Made by a program: the position numbers and the translations under genes. From Amycolatopsis sp. FDAARGOS 1241 (GTDB taxonomy: Bacteria; Actinomycetota; Actinomycetes; Mycobacteriales; Pseudonocardiaceae), in assembly GCF_016889705.1 (NCBI RefSeq), contig NZ_CP069526.1:1116001-1180000 (forward strand): a stretch of DNA of 64,000 bases. The letters are read 5' to 3'. The notes under the pieces were generated by a model, which was not told the DNA's origin, searched no databases, and worked only from the letters and a program-made list of their open reading frames with translations. Below are positions 52,657 to 61,636 of the stretch, in pieces (position 1 is the first letter of the stretch; every line of letters starts with the position of its first letter).

Positions 52657-54102
52657 TCACACCGTCGCCGGGATCTCCTCGGTCAGCGGCTCGTCGTCCG
52701 CGCCCACGACCGGCTCCTCGGGCGGCTCTCCCTCGGCGCGGGGCAGCAGGCTGAGGACGCCGAAGACGATCGCGAGCACGGTCGGGAAGAGCGTGAGCAG
52801 CTGGTGCTTCACGCCTTCCACGCCCTCGCCGAGCGCGGACAGCCCGAGCTGCCCGACGGCGAAGAGCGTCAGCAGGAAGACGACGAGGCCGTACTCGCGC
52901 CGGTTCCGGCGGAACGCGCGGACGCCGGCCCAGGCGAGCAGCAGCCAGATCGGGATCAGCACGAACAGCCCGGCGGGCGCGGCTAGCGCGGCGGAGCCGG
53001 AGAACACCGGTACGCGGTACTCCTTCGCCAGCCGCGGCTGCCCGGAGAGCTCGCCGAAACTGCCGAGGTTGCCGGGCCGCGCAGTGAGCGTGTTCACGCC
53101 GCCCTGCTGCAGGATCTGCGCGACGCGCTCGGGGTGCGTCGCGTAGTACTGCACCACGTTGCGGCGGCTGATCTTGTCGCGGTACTGCGGGTAGAGCGGG
53201 TCGGTCGACGCCGCGCCCGGGCTCCACCAGCCGGTGCCGATGTACTTCGCGAACGACGGCGGGAACCCCAGCGCGGCCAGGTCGGCGTTCGTGTCGTGCT
53301 TGCCGTCCACGATGGAGTCGAAGATCGCGTTGTACATGTTGGCCTCGCGGTACTCCGCGTTGGCCGGGTCGCCGTGGGACTGCACGGCGAGCGTCCCGGC
53401 GCCGACGATCGCGAGCACAACCACAGGCAGCGCCCAGCGGGCCCCGCCGCGCGCGCCCTTCGGCTTCACGAGAAGAACCGCGATCACGAAAAGGGGAATG
53501 AGCAACAGGGTCTGCGACTTCGCGGTGATTCCGATCAGTCCACCGAGGACGGTGATGGCGGCACCCGCCCGGCGCCGGGCGCGGTCGCGGTGCATCAGCA
53601 GCAGGCCGCCGGCGATCAGCAGCAGGCCGAGGAAGGCCGCGCCCTCGCTGAGCGTGGAGGCGAAGTAGCCGAAGAACGCCGAGTCACCCATGACGAGCAG
53701 CAGGAGAACCGTCGCGACAACCTTGCCGCTGCGCTTCAGGTCGAGGCCGGCGACGGCGGCGGTGATGGCCACCGCGACGAGCACGCAGGTGCCGGCACCG
53801 AGGACCAGCAGGTTCAAGTTGGCACTCGAGCCGAAGAGGTGGCCCGCCTTGCTCGCGAGCCAGTCGAGCCAGCTCTGGCTCGAGACGTAGTCGCTCCTGC
53901 AGGGGACCCCGGCGCCGTAGCTGAACCGGACGAAGCCCTCCGACGGGCGGTCGAGCTGCTTGCCGCCGAGCTTGCAGAGCAGCCGCCAGCCGTCGCCGTT
54001 GTCCGCCATGCCGATGGGCCGGGGAACGAGGAACCGGATCAGGAGGAGGGCGAGCGAAGCGATGAAGATCGCGAGACCGAAGCGGAGCTCTTTGGTTCGC
54101 AC
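52657..54102 (-). CDS. polytopic membrane protein, WsfD-like hexose transferase candidate
   Basis: A 481-residue protein with about 9-10 membrane helices and a large loop (residues ~235-370). The opening loop PIGMADNGDGWRLLCKLGG after helix 1 carries the DNGD motif typical of GT-C-type glycan hexose transferases annotated as WsfD. The C-terminal tail is acidic. It is the most distal of four minus-strand genes for polyprenyl-linked sugar transfer. GT-C identity is inferred from topology, the DNGD motif and context. Confidence 0.6.
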   Translation of the reverse strand: MRTKELRFGLAIFIASLALLLIRFLVPRPIGMADNGDGWRLLCKLGGKQLDRPSEGFVRFSYGAGVPCRSDYVSSQSWLDWLASKAGHLFGSSANLNLLVLGAGTCVLVAVAITAAVAGLDLKRSGKVVATVLLLLVMGDSAFFGYFASTLSEGAAFLGLLLIAGGLLLMHRDRARRRAGAAITVLGGLIGITAKSQTLLLIPLFVIAVLLVKPKGARGGARWALPVVVLAIVGAGTLAVQSHGDPANAEYREANMYNAIFDSIVDGKHDTNADLAALGFPPSFAKYIGTGWWSPGAASTDPLYPQYRDKISRRNVVQYYATHPERVAQILQQGGVNTLTARPGNLGSFGELSGQPRLAKEYRVPVFSGSAALAAPAGLFVLIPIWLLLAWAGVRAFRRNRREYGLVVFLLTLFAVGQLGLSALGEGVEGVKHQLLTLFPTVLAIVFGVLSLLPRAEGEPPEEPVVGADDEPLTEEIPATV

Positions 54103-54156
54103 CCGGCCGAGTGTAGGCAGGGCGGTGCCGCGCCGCCGGGTGAGCGCCCTCCGCGC

Positions 54157-55422
54157 TCAGCCGGCCCAGTAGCCGGAGATGAAGCGCACGAAGATCAGCG
54201 CGCCGATCGTCGCGTTGGCGTACAGCACTGCGTAGGCCACGCCGCGCAGCTTCGGCCGGCGCTCGGTGAACAGCACCAGCGCCACGTACATCACGAAACA
54301 CGGCAGCAAGTAGCGGTGCACGGACACCACGTTGTTGTTGATCGTGAGCATCACGATCGACGCGATGCCGAACAGGGCCAGCGGGATTCCCTTGGCGCGC
54401 AACGCGACGAACACGTAGACCGACGAAATCAGCAGCAGGACCAGTCCGATGGTGGGCAGCACGTGGCTCATCAGCGTCCACCCGTCCATCGGGATGTCGC
54501 CGAGCAGCGCGTGCGCGGTGATCTTCGCTTCGGTCCACGCGGTGGCGAAGATGTTCGGGTTGAACTTGTGGTACGACCAGGTCGCGACACCCTTGAGGGC
54601 GTTGAAGCTCGCCATCGCGCTGCCGGTCCGCAGCTTCATGTAGACCATGTGCGTGCCGAGCCCGAGGAACGCGGCGGGGAACCACAGCAGCCGCCAGTCG
54701 AGCAGGCCGCGAAGCTTCCAGTCCTTCGAGCGCCAGAACTCCAGGAAACACAGCCCGACGAACACCGCCGCCGTGATCCGCGAGGCGGTGAGCGGGATGA
54801 GGCACAGGCCCATCCACACCCACTGGCGGCGCAGGGCGAACAGGTAGGCCCAGAAGCCCAGCGCGCAGAACACGGCTTCGCTGTAGAAGGAGTGCAGGAA
54901 GAAGGCCGCGGGCGCCGTGAGGAAGGCCGCGACCACGAGCCACGGCGCGCGGTCGCCGGTGAAGAAGAACCGGGCGATCTTCAGCAGTGCCACCGCGGCC
55001 AGCCAGGTCGCGACGAGGTTGACGAGGAATCCTGCCACCAGCAGGCCGATCAGGTGGAAGCTGATCGTCTGCACGAGCCACACGCAGATCGGGAACACCG
55101 GGTAGAACGCGCGCAGCGGCACGTAGCTGCTCGTGTAGGCGTGCTGCGCGATCTCGCCGTAGTTGCCGGCGTCCCAGCGGTAGGTGTGCGCGAGCAAGCT
55201 CCACGTCGACCCGATCCCGGTCTTGGGAATGCCCTCGCTCGTCGGGCTCGCCGGACCGAACAGCCACGCGACGGCGATCAGCGCGACGTTCCACGCGATC
55301 ACGGCCGCGAGCACCTTCGCGAAGTCGCCGGTGAGCCACGCGGGCACGCGGGCCGCGCGCGGTGTTTCCGGCGCCGGACCCGCATCGTCGAGCGAAACGG
55401 GCGGAACGGCGGTGCTAGTCAT
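54157..55422 (-). CDS. GT-C mannosyltransferase-like membrane protein (PIG-V type)
   Basis: A 421-residue protein with ~9-10 membrane helices. The first extracytoplasmic loop has YRWDAGNYGEIAQHAY, the catalytic Asp motif of PIG-V/PIG-M-like GT-C enzymes, which use polyprenyl-phosphate sugars. The ATG at 55422 overlaps the stop of the GtrA gene by 8 bp. It likely transfers mannose or glucose to an envelope glycan or protein. Confidence 0.75.
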   Translation of the reverse strand: MTSTAVPPVSLDDAGPAPETPRAARVPAWLTGDFAKVLAAVIAWNVALIAVAWLFGPASPTSEGIPKTGIGSTWSLLAHTYRWDAGNYGEIAQHAYTSSYVPLRAFYPVFPICVWLVQTISFHLIGLLVAGFLVNLVATWLAAVALLKIARFFFTGDRAPWLVVAAFLTAPAAFFLHSFYSEAVFCALGFWAYLFALRRQWVWMGLCLIPLTASRITAAVFVGLCFLEFWRSKDWKLRGLLDWRLLWFPAAFLGLGTHMVYMKLRTGSAMASFNALKGVATWSYHKFNPNIFATAWTEAKITAHALLGDIPMDGWTLMSHVLPTIGLVLLLISSVYVFVALRAKGIPLALFGIASIVMLTINNNVVSVHRYLLPCFVMYVALVLFTERRPKLRGVAYAVLYANATIGALIFVRFISGYWAG

Positions 55423-55849
55423 GAGCGGCCTCCTGGGCCGGGGTCGGGACCACCTTGCGGCGGGTCCGGAAGACCACCTTGTTGTAGAGCACGTAGTTCC
55501 ACACCAGCCCGACCGCGATCCCGGCGAACTTCGGGACCAGCGGCGTGACACCGGGCAGGGCGCTGGTGACCGCGTAGATCACCAGCGCCTGCACGACCCA
55601 GAGGCCGAACGCGGTGACGGCGAAGAACAACAGCGCCTGGCGGCGGACGTCGCCGTCCTTGGCGCGGAAGGTGAAGTTGCGGTTGAGCGTGAAGCTCAGC
55701 AGCATGCCCGCGGTGGTCGAGCAGAAGTTCGCGACGAACAGCGGCAGCCCGGCCACCGAGTACAGCACCAGGTAACCGAGCGCGTCGACCAGCGTGTTGG
55801 CCACCCCGACGAGGCCGAAACGCAGCTGGGTCGCGCTGATCAGTTTCAC
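55415..55849 (-). CDS. GtrA-family flippase-like membrane protein
   Basis: A 144-residue protein with four membrane helices and GtrA landmarks: QLRFGLVGVANTLVDALGYL, LLSFTLNRNFTF and a late LVWNYVLYNKVVF. GtrA proteins are thought to flip polyprenyl-phosphate sugars made by a GT2 partner. That partner gene lies directly upstream with an ATGA overlap. Confidence 0.9.
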   Translation of the reverse strand: MKLISATQLRFGLVGVANTLVDALGYLVLYSVAGLPLFVANFCSTTAGMLLSFTLNRNFTFRAKDGDVRRQALLFFAVTAFGLWVVQALVIYAVTSALPGVTPLVPKFAGIAVGLVWNYVLYNKVVFRTRRKVVPTPAQEAAHD

Positions 55850-56859
55850 CGGACGCCGGTCCCGGCGTCCACACCGGACTCGACCGCACGCTCCAGTTGG
55901 GTCAGTCCGGTGCGGACGGAGGCGACCCCGTACAGCGGCCGGTTCTGCACCTGGGAGTACGTGCGTCCGATGTAGCTGCCGAGCACACCCAGCATGATGA
56001 TCTGGATACCGCCGAGGAAGAACATCGCGATGGTGATGAACGCCCAGCCCGGCACGGCCGTCTGGGGCGCGAAGAGCTTCACCCCGATCACGTAGAGCAC
56101 GCCGAAGAAGCTCAGCGCCGAGATCAGGTATCCGAACCGGCTGATCAGGCGCAGCGGGGTGACCGAGAAGCCCAGGATGCCGTCGGCGGCGAAGCGGAGC
56201 ATCTTGCGCAGCGGGTAGCCGGTGACGCCGGCGTGGCGCTTGTCGCGGTCGAAGACCACCGCCGTCTGCTTGAACCCGATGTAGCTCACCAGGCCCCGCA
56301 GGAACCGGTCGCGCTCACGGTAGCGGCGCAGCTCGTCGACGACCTTCCGGTCGATGAGCCGGAAGTCGCCGGTGTTCTTCGGGATGTCGACGGCGGCCAT
56401 CTTGCGCAGGAACCAGTAGAACGCGCTGGCGGTGATCTTCTTGAACGCGCTGTCCTGGCGCGAGCGGCGCTGCGCGTAGACGACGTCGAAGCCCTCTTCC
56501 CACTTTTCGATCAGCTCGAGAGCGACGCGCGGCGGGTCCTGCAGGTCACTGTCCATGATGATCGTGGCGTCGGCATCGACGAGGTCGAGACCAGCGGTGA
56601 CGGCCATCTGGTGGCCGAAGTTGCGGGACAGCTCGACGACCGTCACCCGGTTGTCGCGTTCGGCGAGCGCGGTGAGCAGCGCGAGCGAGCTGTCGCGGCT
56701 GCCGTCGTCGACGTAGAGGAAGCTGAAGTCGTAGCGGTCGGCGAGTGGCGCCGTGACCTCGTCCACCGTGCGGTGGAGCAGGTCGATGTTGCCCTCCTCG
56801 TTGTAGATCGGGAAGACGAACGTGATCCGGCGTCTCGTGCCTGAGGGCTCCGTGGGCAC
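55846..56859 (-). CDS. GT2 polyprenyl-phosphate glycosyltransferase (GtrB/DPMS-like)
   Basis: A 337-residue enzyme. The GT-A domain has FVFPIYNEEGNIDLLHRTVD, YVDDGSRDSS and the metal site IIMDSDLQDPP. Two C-terminal membrane helices follow (~235-315: SALSFFGVLYVIGVKLF and AFITIAMFFLGGIQIIMLGV). Enzymes of this type load glucose or mannose on polyprenyl phosphate at the cytoplasmic face. The GTG at 56859 is chosen for fit to family length; the open frame runs far upstream without homology. It heads the four-gene block and diverges from prmC. Confidence 0.88.
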   Translation of the reverse strand: MPTEPSGTRRRITFVFPIYNEEGNIDLLHRTVDEVTAPLADRYDFSFLYVDDGSRDSSLALLTALAERDNRVTVVELSRNFGHQMAVTAGLDLVDADATIIMDSDLQDPPRVALELIEKWEEGFDVVYAQRRSRQDSAFKKITASAFYWFLRKMAAVDIPKNTGDFRLIDRKVVDELRRYRERDRFLRGLVSYIGFKQTAVVFDRDKRHAGVTGYPLRKMLRFAADGILGFSVTPLRLISRFGYLISALSFFGVLYVIGVKLFAPQTAVPGWAFITIAMFFLGGIQIIMLGVLGSYIGRTYSQVQNRPLYGVASVRTGLTQLERAVESGVDAGTGVR

Positions 56860-57046
56860 TTCGGCTCCCGCTCCACTAGGTGAATCGGGCGAACGCGCGC
56901 AGATCGGCGGCCCGAGGGGACGCCGGAATCCTAAGAGATCACGCACGTGGTCCCTCGTCGGCCCCGTCCCGCTGCGGCCAGGCGGCTCCGGATCCGGGCG
57001 CCGAGTCGATACCCTGGGGCCAGGATTTCGACGTGAGGGAAAACTT

Positions 57047-57913
57047 GTGAATCGGCAGCCGCTGCGCCTGGCCATCATGGAGGCGACCCGGATTCTCACC
57101 GAGGCGGGCGTGGAGTCGCCGCGGGCGGACGCGGATCTGATCGCCGCGCACGTGCTCGGGGTGGAGCGGGGCCGGTTGCCGATGGTGCCGCTGGTGGATC
57201 CGCCGGTGATCGAGGCGATCGGACAGCTGGTGCAACAGCGGGCCAAGCGCATTCCGCTGCAGTACCTCACGGGGTGGGCGGCGCTGGGCAACATCACCGT
57301 CAACGTGGGCCCCGGGGTGTTCGTGCCGCGGCCGGAGACCGAGCTGCTGCTGGAGTGGGGCCTCAAGAGCCTGCACGGGCGCGAGTACCCCGTGGTGGTC
57401 GACCTGTGCACGGGTTCGGCCGCGCTGGCCCTGGCCGTGGCGCACGAGCGGCGCGACGCGGTCGTGTACGCCGTCGACGTGGACCCGCAGGCGCTCGCCT
57501 GGGCACGGCACAACGCCGACGTCCACGCCGACGCCGGCGACACCCCCATCCGCCTCTACTCGGGCGACATCGCGGACCCGACGATCTTCGCCGAGCTCGA
57601 CGGCCTCGTCGACCTGGTGCTGTGCAACCCCCCGTACGTCCCGGAGGGCACCCCCGTGCCTCCGGAGGTCGCCGAGCACGACCCGGCGCGCGCCGTCTTC
57701 GCCGAGGAGAGCGGCCTGGCGGTGATCCGCCACGCCATCGCGGCCGGCGCCCGCCTCCTGCGCCCGGGCGGCGCCCTCGCCATCGAGCACGACGACACTC
57801 ACGGCTCGGCCGTCCCGGCCCTCGTGCGGGCCCGCCGGGTCCTCACCGCCGTCGAAGACCACCCCGACTACACCGGCCGGCCCCGGTTCGTCACCGCCCG
57901 CCGGCTCGGCTGA
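57047..57913 (+). CDS. prmC: release factor glutamine methyltransferase
   Basis: A 288-residue SAM-dependent methylase of the GGQ glutamine in release factors. The N-terminal helical domain (LRLAIMEATRILTEAGVESP) is followed by the PLQYLTGWAALG linker, the SAM motif VVDLCTGSAALALAVAH and the catalytic NPPY (N194 in LVLCNPPYVPEGT). The GTG at 57047 follows GAGGGA. It is separated from prfA by the minus-strand glycosylation genes, an insertion into a normally adjacent pair. Confidence 0.94.
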   Translation: MNRQPLRLAIMEATRILTEAGVESPRADADLIAAHVLGVERGRLPMVPLVDPPVIEAIGQLVQQRAKRIPLQYLTGWAALGNITVNVGPGVFVPRPETELLLEWGLKSLHGREYPVVVDLCTGSAALALAVAHERRDAVVYAVDVDPQALAWARHNADVHADAGDTPIRLYSGDIADPTIFAELDGLVDLVLCNPPYVPEGTPVPPEVAEHDPARAVFAEESGLAVIRHAIAAGARLLRPGGALAIEHDDTHGSAVPALVRARRVLTAVEDHPDYTGRPRFVTARRLG

Positions 57914-57974
57914 CCGCGGGCCGGCGGGGAAAACCGCTGTCCGGGCCGGTCTCACGCGCGTAGGGTGCGCGCGC

Positions 57975-58382
57975 ATGGCCTGCCGGAGCACCGAACTCGT
58001 CATCGATTGCGCCGACCCCCAACGCCTGGGCGAGTTCTGGTGCGAAGTCCTCGGCTACGTCGAACTGGGCTGGGACGGCGACGACCTGGAGATCGGCCCG
58101 CCCGGCGCCGGCTTCGGCGGGCCGCTGCCCACGCTGGTGCTCAGCCGCAGCAGCGACCCGAAGCGCGGCAAACCGCCGCTGCACCTCGACGTGAGCCCCA
58201 CCGACCGCGACCAGGACGCGGAACTCGAGCGGCTCTTCGCCGCGGGCGCGCGCACGGCCGACGTCGGCCAGACGGGCACCGAATCGTGGCACGTCCTCGC
58301 CGACCCGGAGGGCAACGAGTTCTGCCTGCTGCGTCGCCGCGTCGAGCCGGTGGAGACCGACGGGCCGGCCGCCGTCGGCTGA
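57975..58382 (+). CDS. VOC/glyoxalase-like domain protein
   Basis: A 135-residue protein with two beta-alpha-beta-beta-beta repeats. It opens with LVIDCADPQRLGEFWCEVLGY and ends with WHVLADPEGNEFCLLRR, typical of the glyoxalase_6-like group. These often act as small antibiotic-binding or isomerase-like proteins; no substrate can be given. It lies 61 bp after prmC. Confidence 0.85.
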   Translation: MACRSTELVIDCADPQRLGEFWCEVLGYVELGWDGDDLEIGPPGAGFGGPLPTLVLSRSSDPKRGKPPLHLDVSPTDRDQDAELERLFAAGARTADVGQTGTESWHVLADPEGNEFCLLRRRVEPVETDGPAAVG

Positions 58383-58822
58383 TCTCGCACGCAGTTCGCC
58401 GGCCGACCGCAACGGTGCCGGACCGGGTAGCTCGATCCTGCTCCGCCGCCGGGTCGAGCGAGCGGCCGACACCGCGGGCAGTGGATCTCTCGCGCAGCAT
58501 GACCCCGCTCGCCGGTGGCAACGCCGCCTGGCCGCGTAGCTGACGCAGAAGGGATGTGGCCGGCCGCGCGACCGGCTCGCCCGCCGCTACGGCGCCCGGC
58601 GCGTGGTTCCACCCTTTGACGGCCGCCCACTGGAAGCGTGCCCGGCTCGTCCCGCCGTGGCCGCCGAACCGCCACTTCACCCGTTACCGCCTCGCTGTCC
58701 GACTTTCGTCGTGAGGCAATGGGGTCCGATTTCGTTCGCAACCCTAACGATTCGCGGTCGACTGAATACCGTCGATCACCGGGCCGTCCGCTCCGGGATG
58801 GCCCGAGCGTGAAGGAGTGTGG
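58383..58822. other. non-coding region before the secreted protease
   Basis: About 440 bp with no supported gene. The composition falls near 58690-58780, suggesting a promoter region for the protease gene, but no convincing -35/-10 pair is identified. Confidence 0.45.
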
Positions 58823-60814
58823 ATGAGACCCTCCTGGAAACCCGCGCGGCGCACCGCGAAAGCCGCCGCTCTCGTCGCCGCCGTCGTCCTCTTGCCCGCG
58901 CTGACGGCGGGTACGGCGAACGCCGACACGTTCACCCGCGGCTGGCCCGCGCCGATCGATTCCGCGCACTGGGCCGACCAGGCCGCGATGACGTGGAACG
59001 ACTACAAGAAGGTCCCGGGCACGAACTGGGCCGACCCGTCCCTCAAGCCCACGCAGCGCACCTTCAAGGGCGCCGTGGTGCTGGCGGACTACCCCGACGA
59101 AGACTTCGTCGTCACGAAGGCGCCCCACTCGACCGTGTTCGGGAACCCCGGCCCGGCCGCGAGCGGCATCCCGCGCGAGGACGTCGCGCAGTACTACCAG
59201 GACTTCCTCAACAAACCCGAACCGCTCAACCACGGCCACACCATCAACGAGTACTGGATGGAGGACTCCGGCGGCCGCTTCGGCGTCGACCTGACCGCGT
59301 TCGGGCCGTACCGCCTGCCGGGCAAGTCCTACGAGTACGGCATGGAGTTCCAGGACAACGCCTGCCCCGCCAGTGACACCTGCGACCGCGACCTGCGCAC
59401 CGACGCGCGCGCCGCGTGGAAGGCCGACGTCGGCGCGCTGGCCGACCAGTTCGACTTCGTCTTCTTCCTCTCCGCCGGTCAGGACGAGAGCTCGACCTGG
59501 CAGGAGTTCGGCGAGATGAAGTTCGGCAGCCAGGACGCGGTGCCCGACGAGTTCGGCCCGCCCGATCCGGCCCTGCCCAACTGGGCCGACACCCGCTACG
59601 TCCCGTGGACCTCGTGGGCCTCGGCCTCGAGCATCTGGCCCAACGCCCAGAACGGCTCCTCGACGCAGGCCGAAAGCTCCGGCCAGGGCACCTACGCCCA
59701 CGAGTTCAGCCACATCCTCGGCATCGGCGACAACTACAACAACCCGTTCGGCAATCCGCCGCAGCGCGCGTACACCGGTCCGTGGGAAATGCTGTCGCGC
59801 GGCAGCTTCAACGGTCCCGGCGGCCCGCACACGCGCTGGCAGATCCCGGCGACGCAGGGCGGTTCGATGGGCGCGCACCACATGCTGCGCAACAAGCTCA
59901 AGCTCGGCATCGTCGACCCCGCCGACGTGTTGCAGCTCGACCGCGACCAGCTCGCGAAGACCGGGCCCGTGGCCGCTCGGGTCACCGCGCGTGAGGCTGC
60001 GCCCGAACCGGGCTCGTACGCGGGCATCACCATCGCGCTGCCGGGTGGCGACAAGTCGCCGAAGTGCGACCGCAACACCGACCCGCTGTGCGACGGTGGC
60101 GGCTACGACAACTACACCCTCGAGGTCGTCGACCGCATGGGCTCGGACTCGTTCGCGCCCGACTCCGGTGTGCTGCTGGCCAAGACGAAGAACCGCGACG
60201 CCGCCCCGTTCGAGTGGATCGTCGACGCCAACCCGCAGGACATCGGCCTGACCGACTACGTCAAGCCGGACGGCACGCCCGTCAAGATCACCATCGGCGA
60301 CTACCGGCAGCTCAACGACGCGACGTTCAAGGCCGGCACCGGCTCGTCGGGCAAGTACGAGTACACCGACGAGGCCAACCGGCTGCGCTTCCTGGTCACC
60401 GACCTCGCGCGCGACCGCCGCGGCGTCTTGTCGTACACGGTCACCGTCGCCTCGCTCGACGGGTCCGGCCCGCAGACGCGCGGCGCTCGCCTGTGGCCGG
60501 CGCTGCCCGCGTTCACCGAGGGCGGTCTCGCGACGTGCGACTTCCGGCTGCTCAACACCGGCTCCGCACGGGGTGCGCAGGCGCCGTACGACACCGACAC
60601 CTACCGGCTCAGCGCCGCCACGGACGCCAAGGGCTGGGAGGTCCGGCTGCCCAACGAGGTGACGACGGCGAAGTTCGGGCAAAGCACCCAAGTCGCGGCG
60701 TACGCGAAACGCGCGCCGGGCGCGCCGTACACAGCCCGCGTGAAGCTCACGGCCACCTCCGTGAGCGACCCGGGCAAGACGAGCACCGCCACCTGCACGG
60801 CCATCGGGTTCTGA
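58823..60814 (+). CDS. secreted M6-like (immune inhibitor A-type) metalloprotease
   Basis: A 663-residue exported protein. The signal peptide has a twin Arg/Lys region, a hydrophobic core (AALVAAVVLLPALTAG) and a likely TANA cleavage site. The zinc motif is TYAHEFSHILGIGDNYN (H293, E294, H297), as in M6 gluzincin-like peptidases. A C-terminal beta-rich domain (LATCDFRLLNTGSARG) resembles a sugar- or surface-binding module. The ATG at 58823 follows GAAGGAG. It probably degrades extracellular proteins. Confidence 0.85.
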   Translation: MRPSWKPARRTAKAAALVAAVVLLPALTAGTANADTFTRGWPAPIDSAHWADQAAMTWNDYKKVPGTNWADPSLKPTQRTFKGAVVLADYPDEDFVVTKAPHSTVFGNPGPAASGIPREDVAQYYQDFLNKPEPLNHGHTINEYWMEDSGGRFGVDLTAFGPYRLPGKSYEYGMEFQDNACPASDTCDRDLRTDARAAWKADVGALADQFDFVFFLSAGQDESSTWQEFGEMKFGSQDAVPDEFGPPDPALPNWADTRYVPWTSWASASSIWPNAQNGSSTQAESSGQGTYAHEFSHILGIGDNYNNPFGNPPQRAYTGPWEMLSRGSFNGPGGPHTRWQIPATQGGSMGAHHMLRNKLKLGIVDPADVLQLDRDQLAKTGPVAARVTAREAAPEPGSYAGITIALPGGDKSPKCDRNTDPLCDGGGYDNYTLEVVDRMGSDSFAPDSGVLLAKTKNRDAAPFEWIVDANPQDIGLTDYVKPDGTPVKITIGDYRQLNDATFKAGTGSSGKYEYTDEANRLRFLVTDLARDRRGVLSYTVTVASLDGSGPQTRGARLWPALPAFTEGGLATCDFRLLNTGSARGAQAPYDTDTYRLSAATDAKGWEVRLPNEVTTAKFGQSTQVAAYAKRAPGAPYTARVKLTATSVSDPGKTSTATCTAIGF

Positions 60815-60878
60815 CCCCGTGTCCCCGGCACCTGACCACCGGATTCGGGTGCCGGGGACGAGGGCTAGGCTTCGCGGC

Positions 60879-61529
60879 ATGAGTGCGGTGTACGACTGCA
60901 GCAAGCGCGAGTCCCGGATCGAAGGGCTGGCCGCCGCGGCCGCCGCCGTGCGGTCCAGCCGGCTGGTGGTCCTGCCCACCGACACCGTCTACGGCATCGG
61001 TGCCGACGCCTTCGACGCGGGCGCCGTGCAGGCGTTGCTGCGCGCGAAGAACCGCGGCCCGGACATGCCCGTCGGCGTGCTCGTCGGTTCGTGGTCCACT
61101 GTGGATGGTCTGGTGCTGGGGGTGCCGCCGCAGGCGCGGGCGCTCGTGGAGGCGTTCTGGCCCGGCGACCTGTCTATCGTGCTGCCGCACGCGCCGAGCC
61201 TGCAGTGGGATCTCGGCCAGTCGCGCGGCACGGTGATGCTGCGGATGCCGCTGCACCCCGTGGCGCTGGAGCTGCTGCGCGACGTCGGCCCGATGGCGGT
61301 GTCGAGCGCGAACGTCTCGGGCCGCCCGCCGGCGTCCACCGCGGCCGAGGCGCAGGACCAGCTCGGCGACTCCGTGGCGGTCTACCTCGACGGTGGTTCG
61401 AGCGGCGAACCCGTCGCTTCGTCGATCGTGGACCTCACCGGTGAAAAGCCGGTGGTGCTGCGCGAAGGCGCGGTCACCCGCGCCGCGATCGCCGAGGTCA
61501 TGGGCATTCCGGTCGAATCGCTCGCCTGA
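60879..61529 (+). CDS. L-threonylcarbamoyladenylate synthase (Sua5/YrdC/YwlC)
   Basis: A 216-residue YrdC-domain enzyme that makes threonylcarbamoyl-AMP for t6A37 of tRNAs. SSRLVVLPTDTVYGIGADAF, LLRAKNRGPDMPVGVLV, WPGDLSIVLPHAPSL and VSSANVSGRPPAST are the usual blocks. It lacks the longer Sua5 C-terminal domain. It lies in its normal neighbourhood between prmC and the WecA-like gene. Confidence 0.93.
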   Translation: MSAVYDCSKRESRIEGLAAAAAAVRSSRLVVLPTDTVYGIGADAFDAGAVQALLRAKNRGPDMPVGVLVGSWSTVDGLVLGVPPQARALVEAFWPGDLSIVLPHAPSLQWDLGQSRGTVMLRMPLHPVALELLRDVGPMAVSSANVSGRPPASTAAEAQDQLGDSVAVYLDGGSSGEPVASSIVDLTGEKPVVLREGAVTRAAIAEVMGIPVESLA

Positions 61530-61636
61530 GCGGTCCACAGTGGCCGCGCGGACGGGAGGCTCCGTTGAACCACGTGACACCCGGTCGCGGTAGCGTGACG
61601 CGGTGACTCGGACCCCCCGGCAGGCGTGACGCGGTC

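Noticed and set aside
55846..57549. A 567-residue form of the GT2 protein
   Set aside because: The first ~230 residues are antisense to prmC and its promoter; the GT2 domain begins just after the GTG at 56859.
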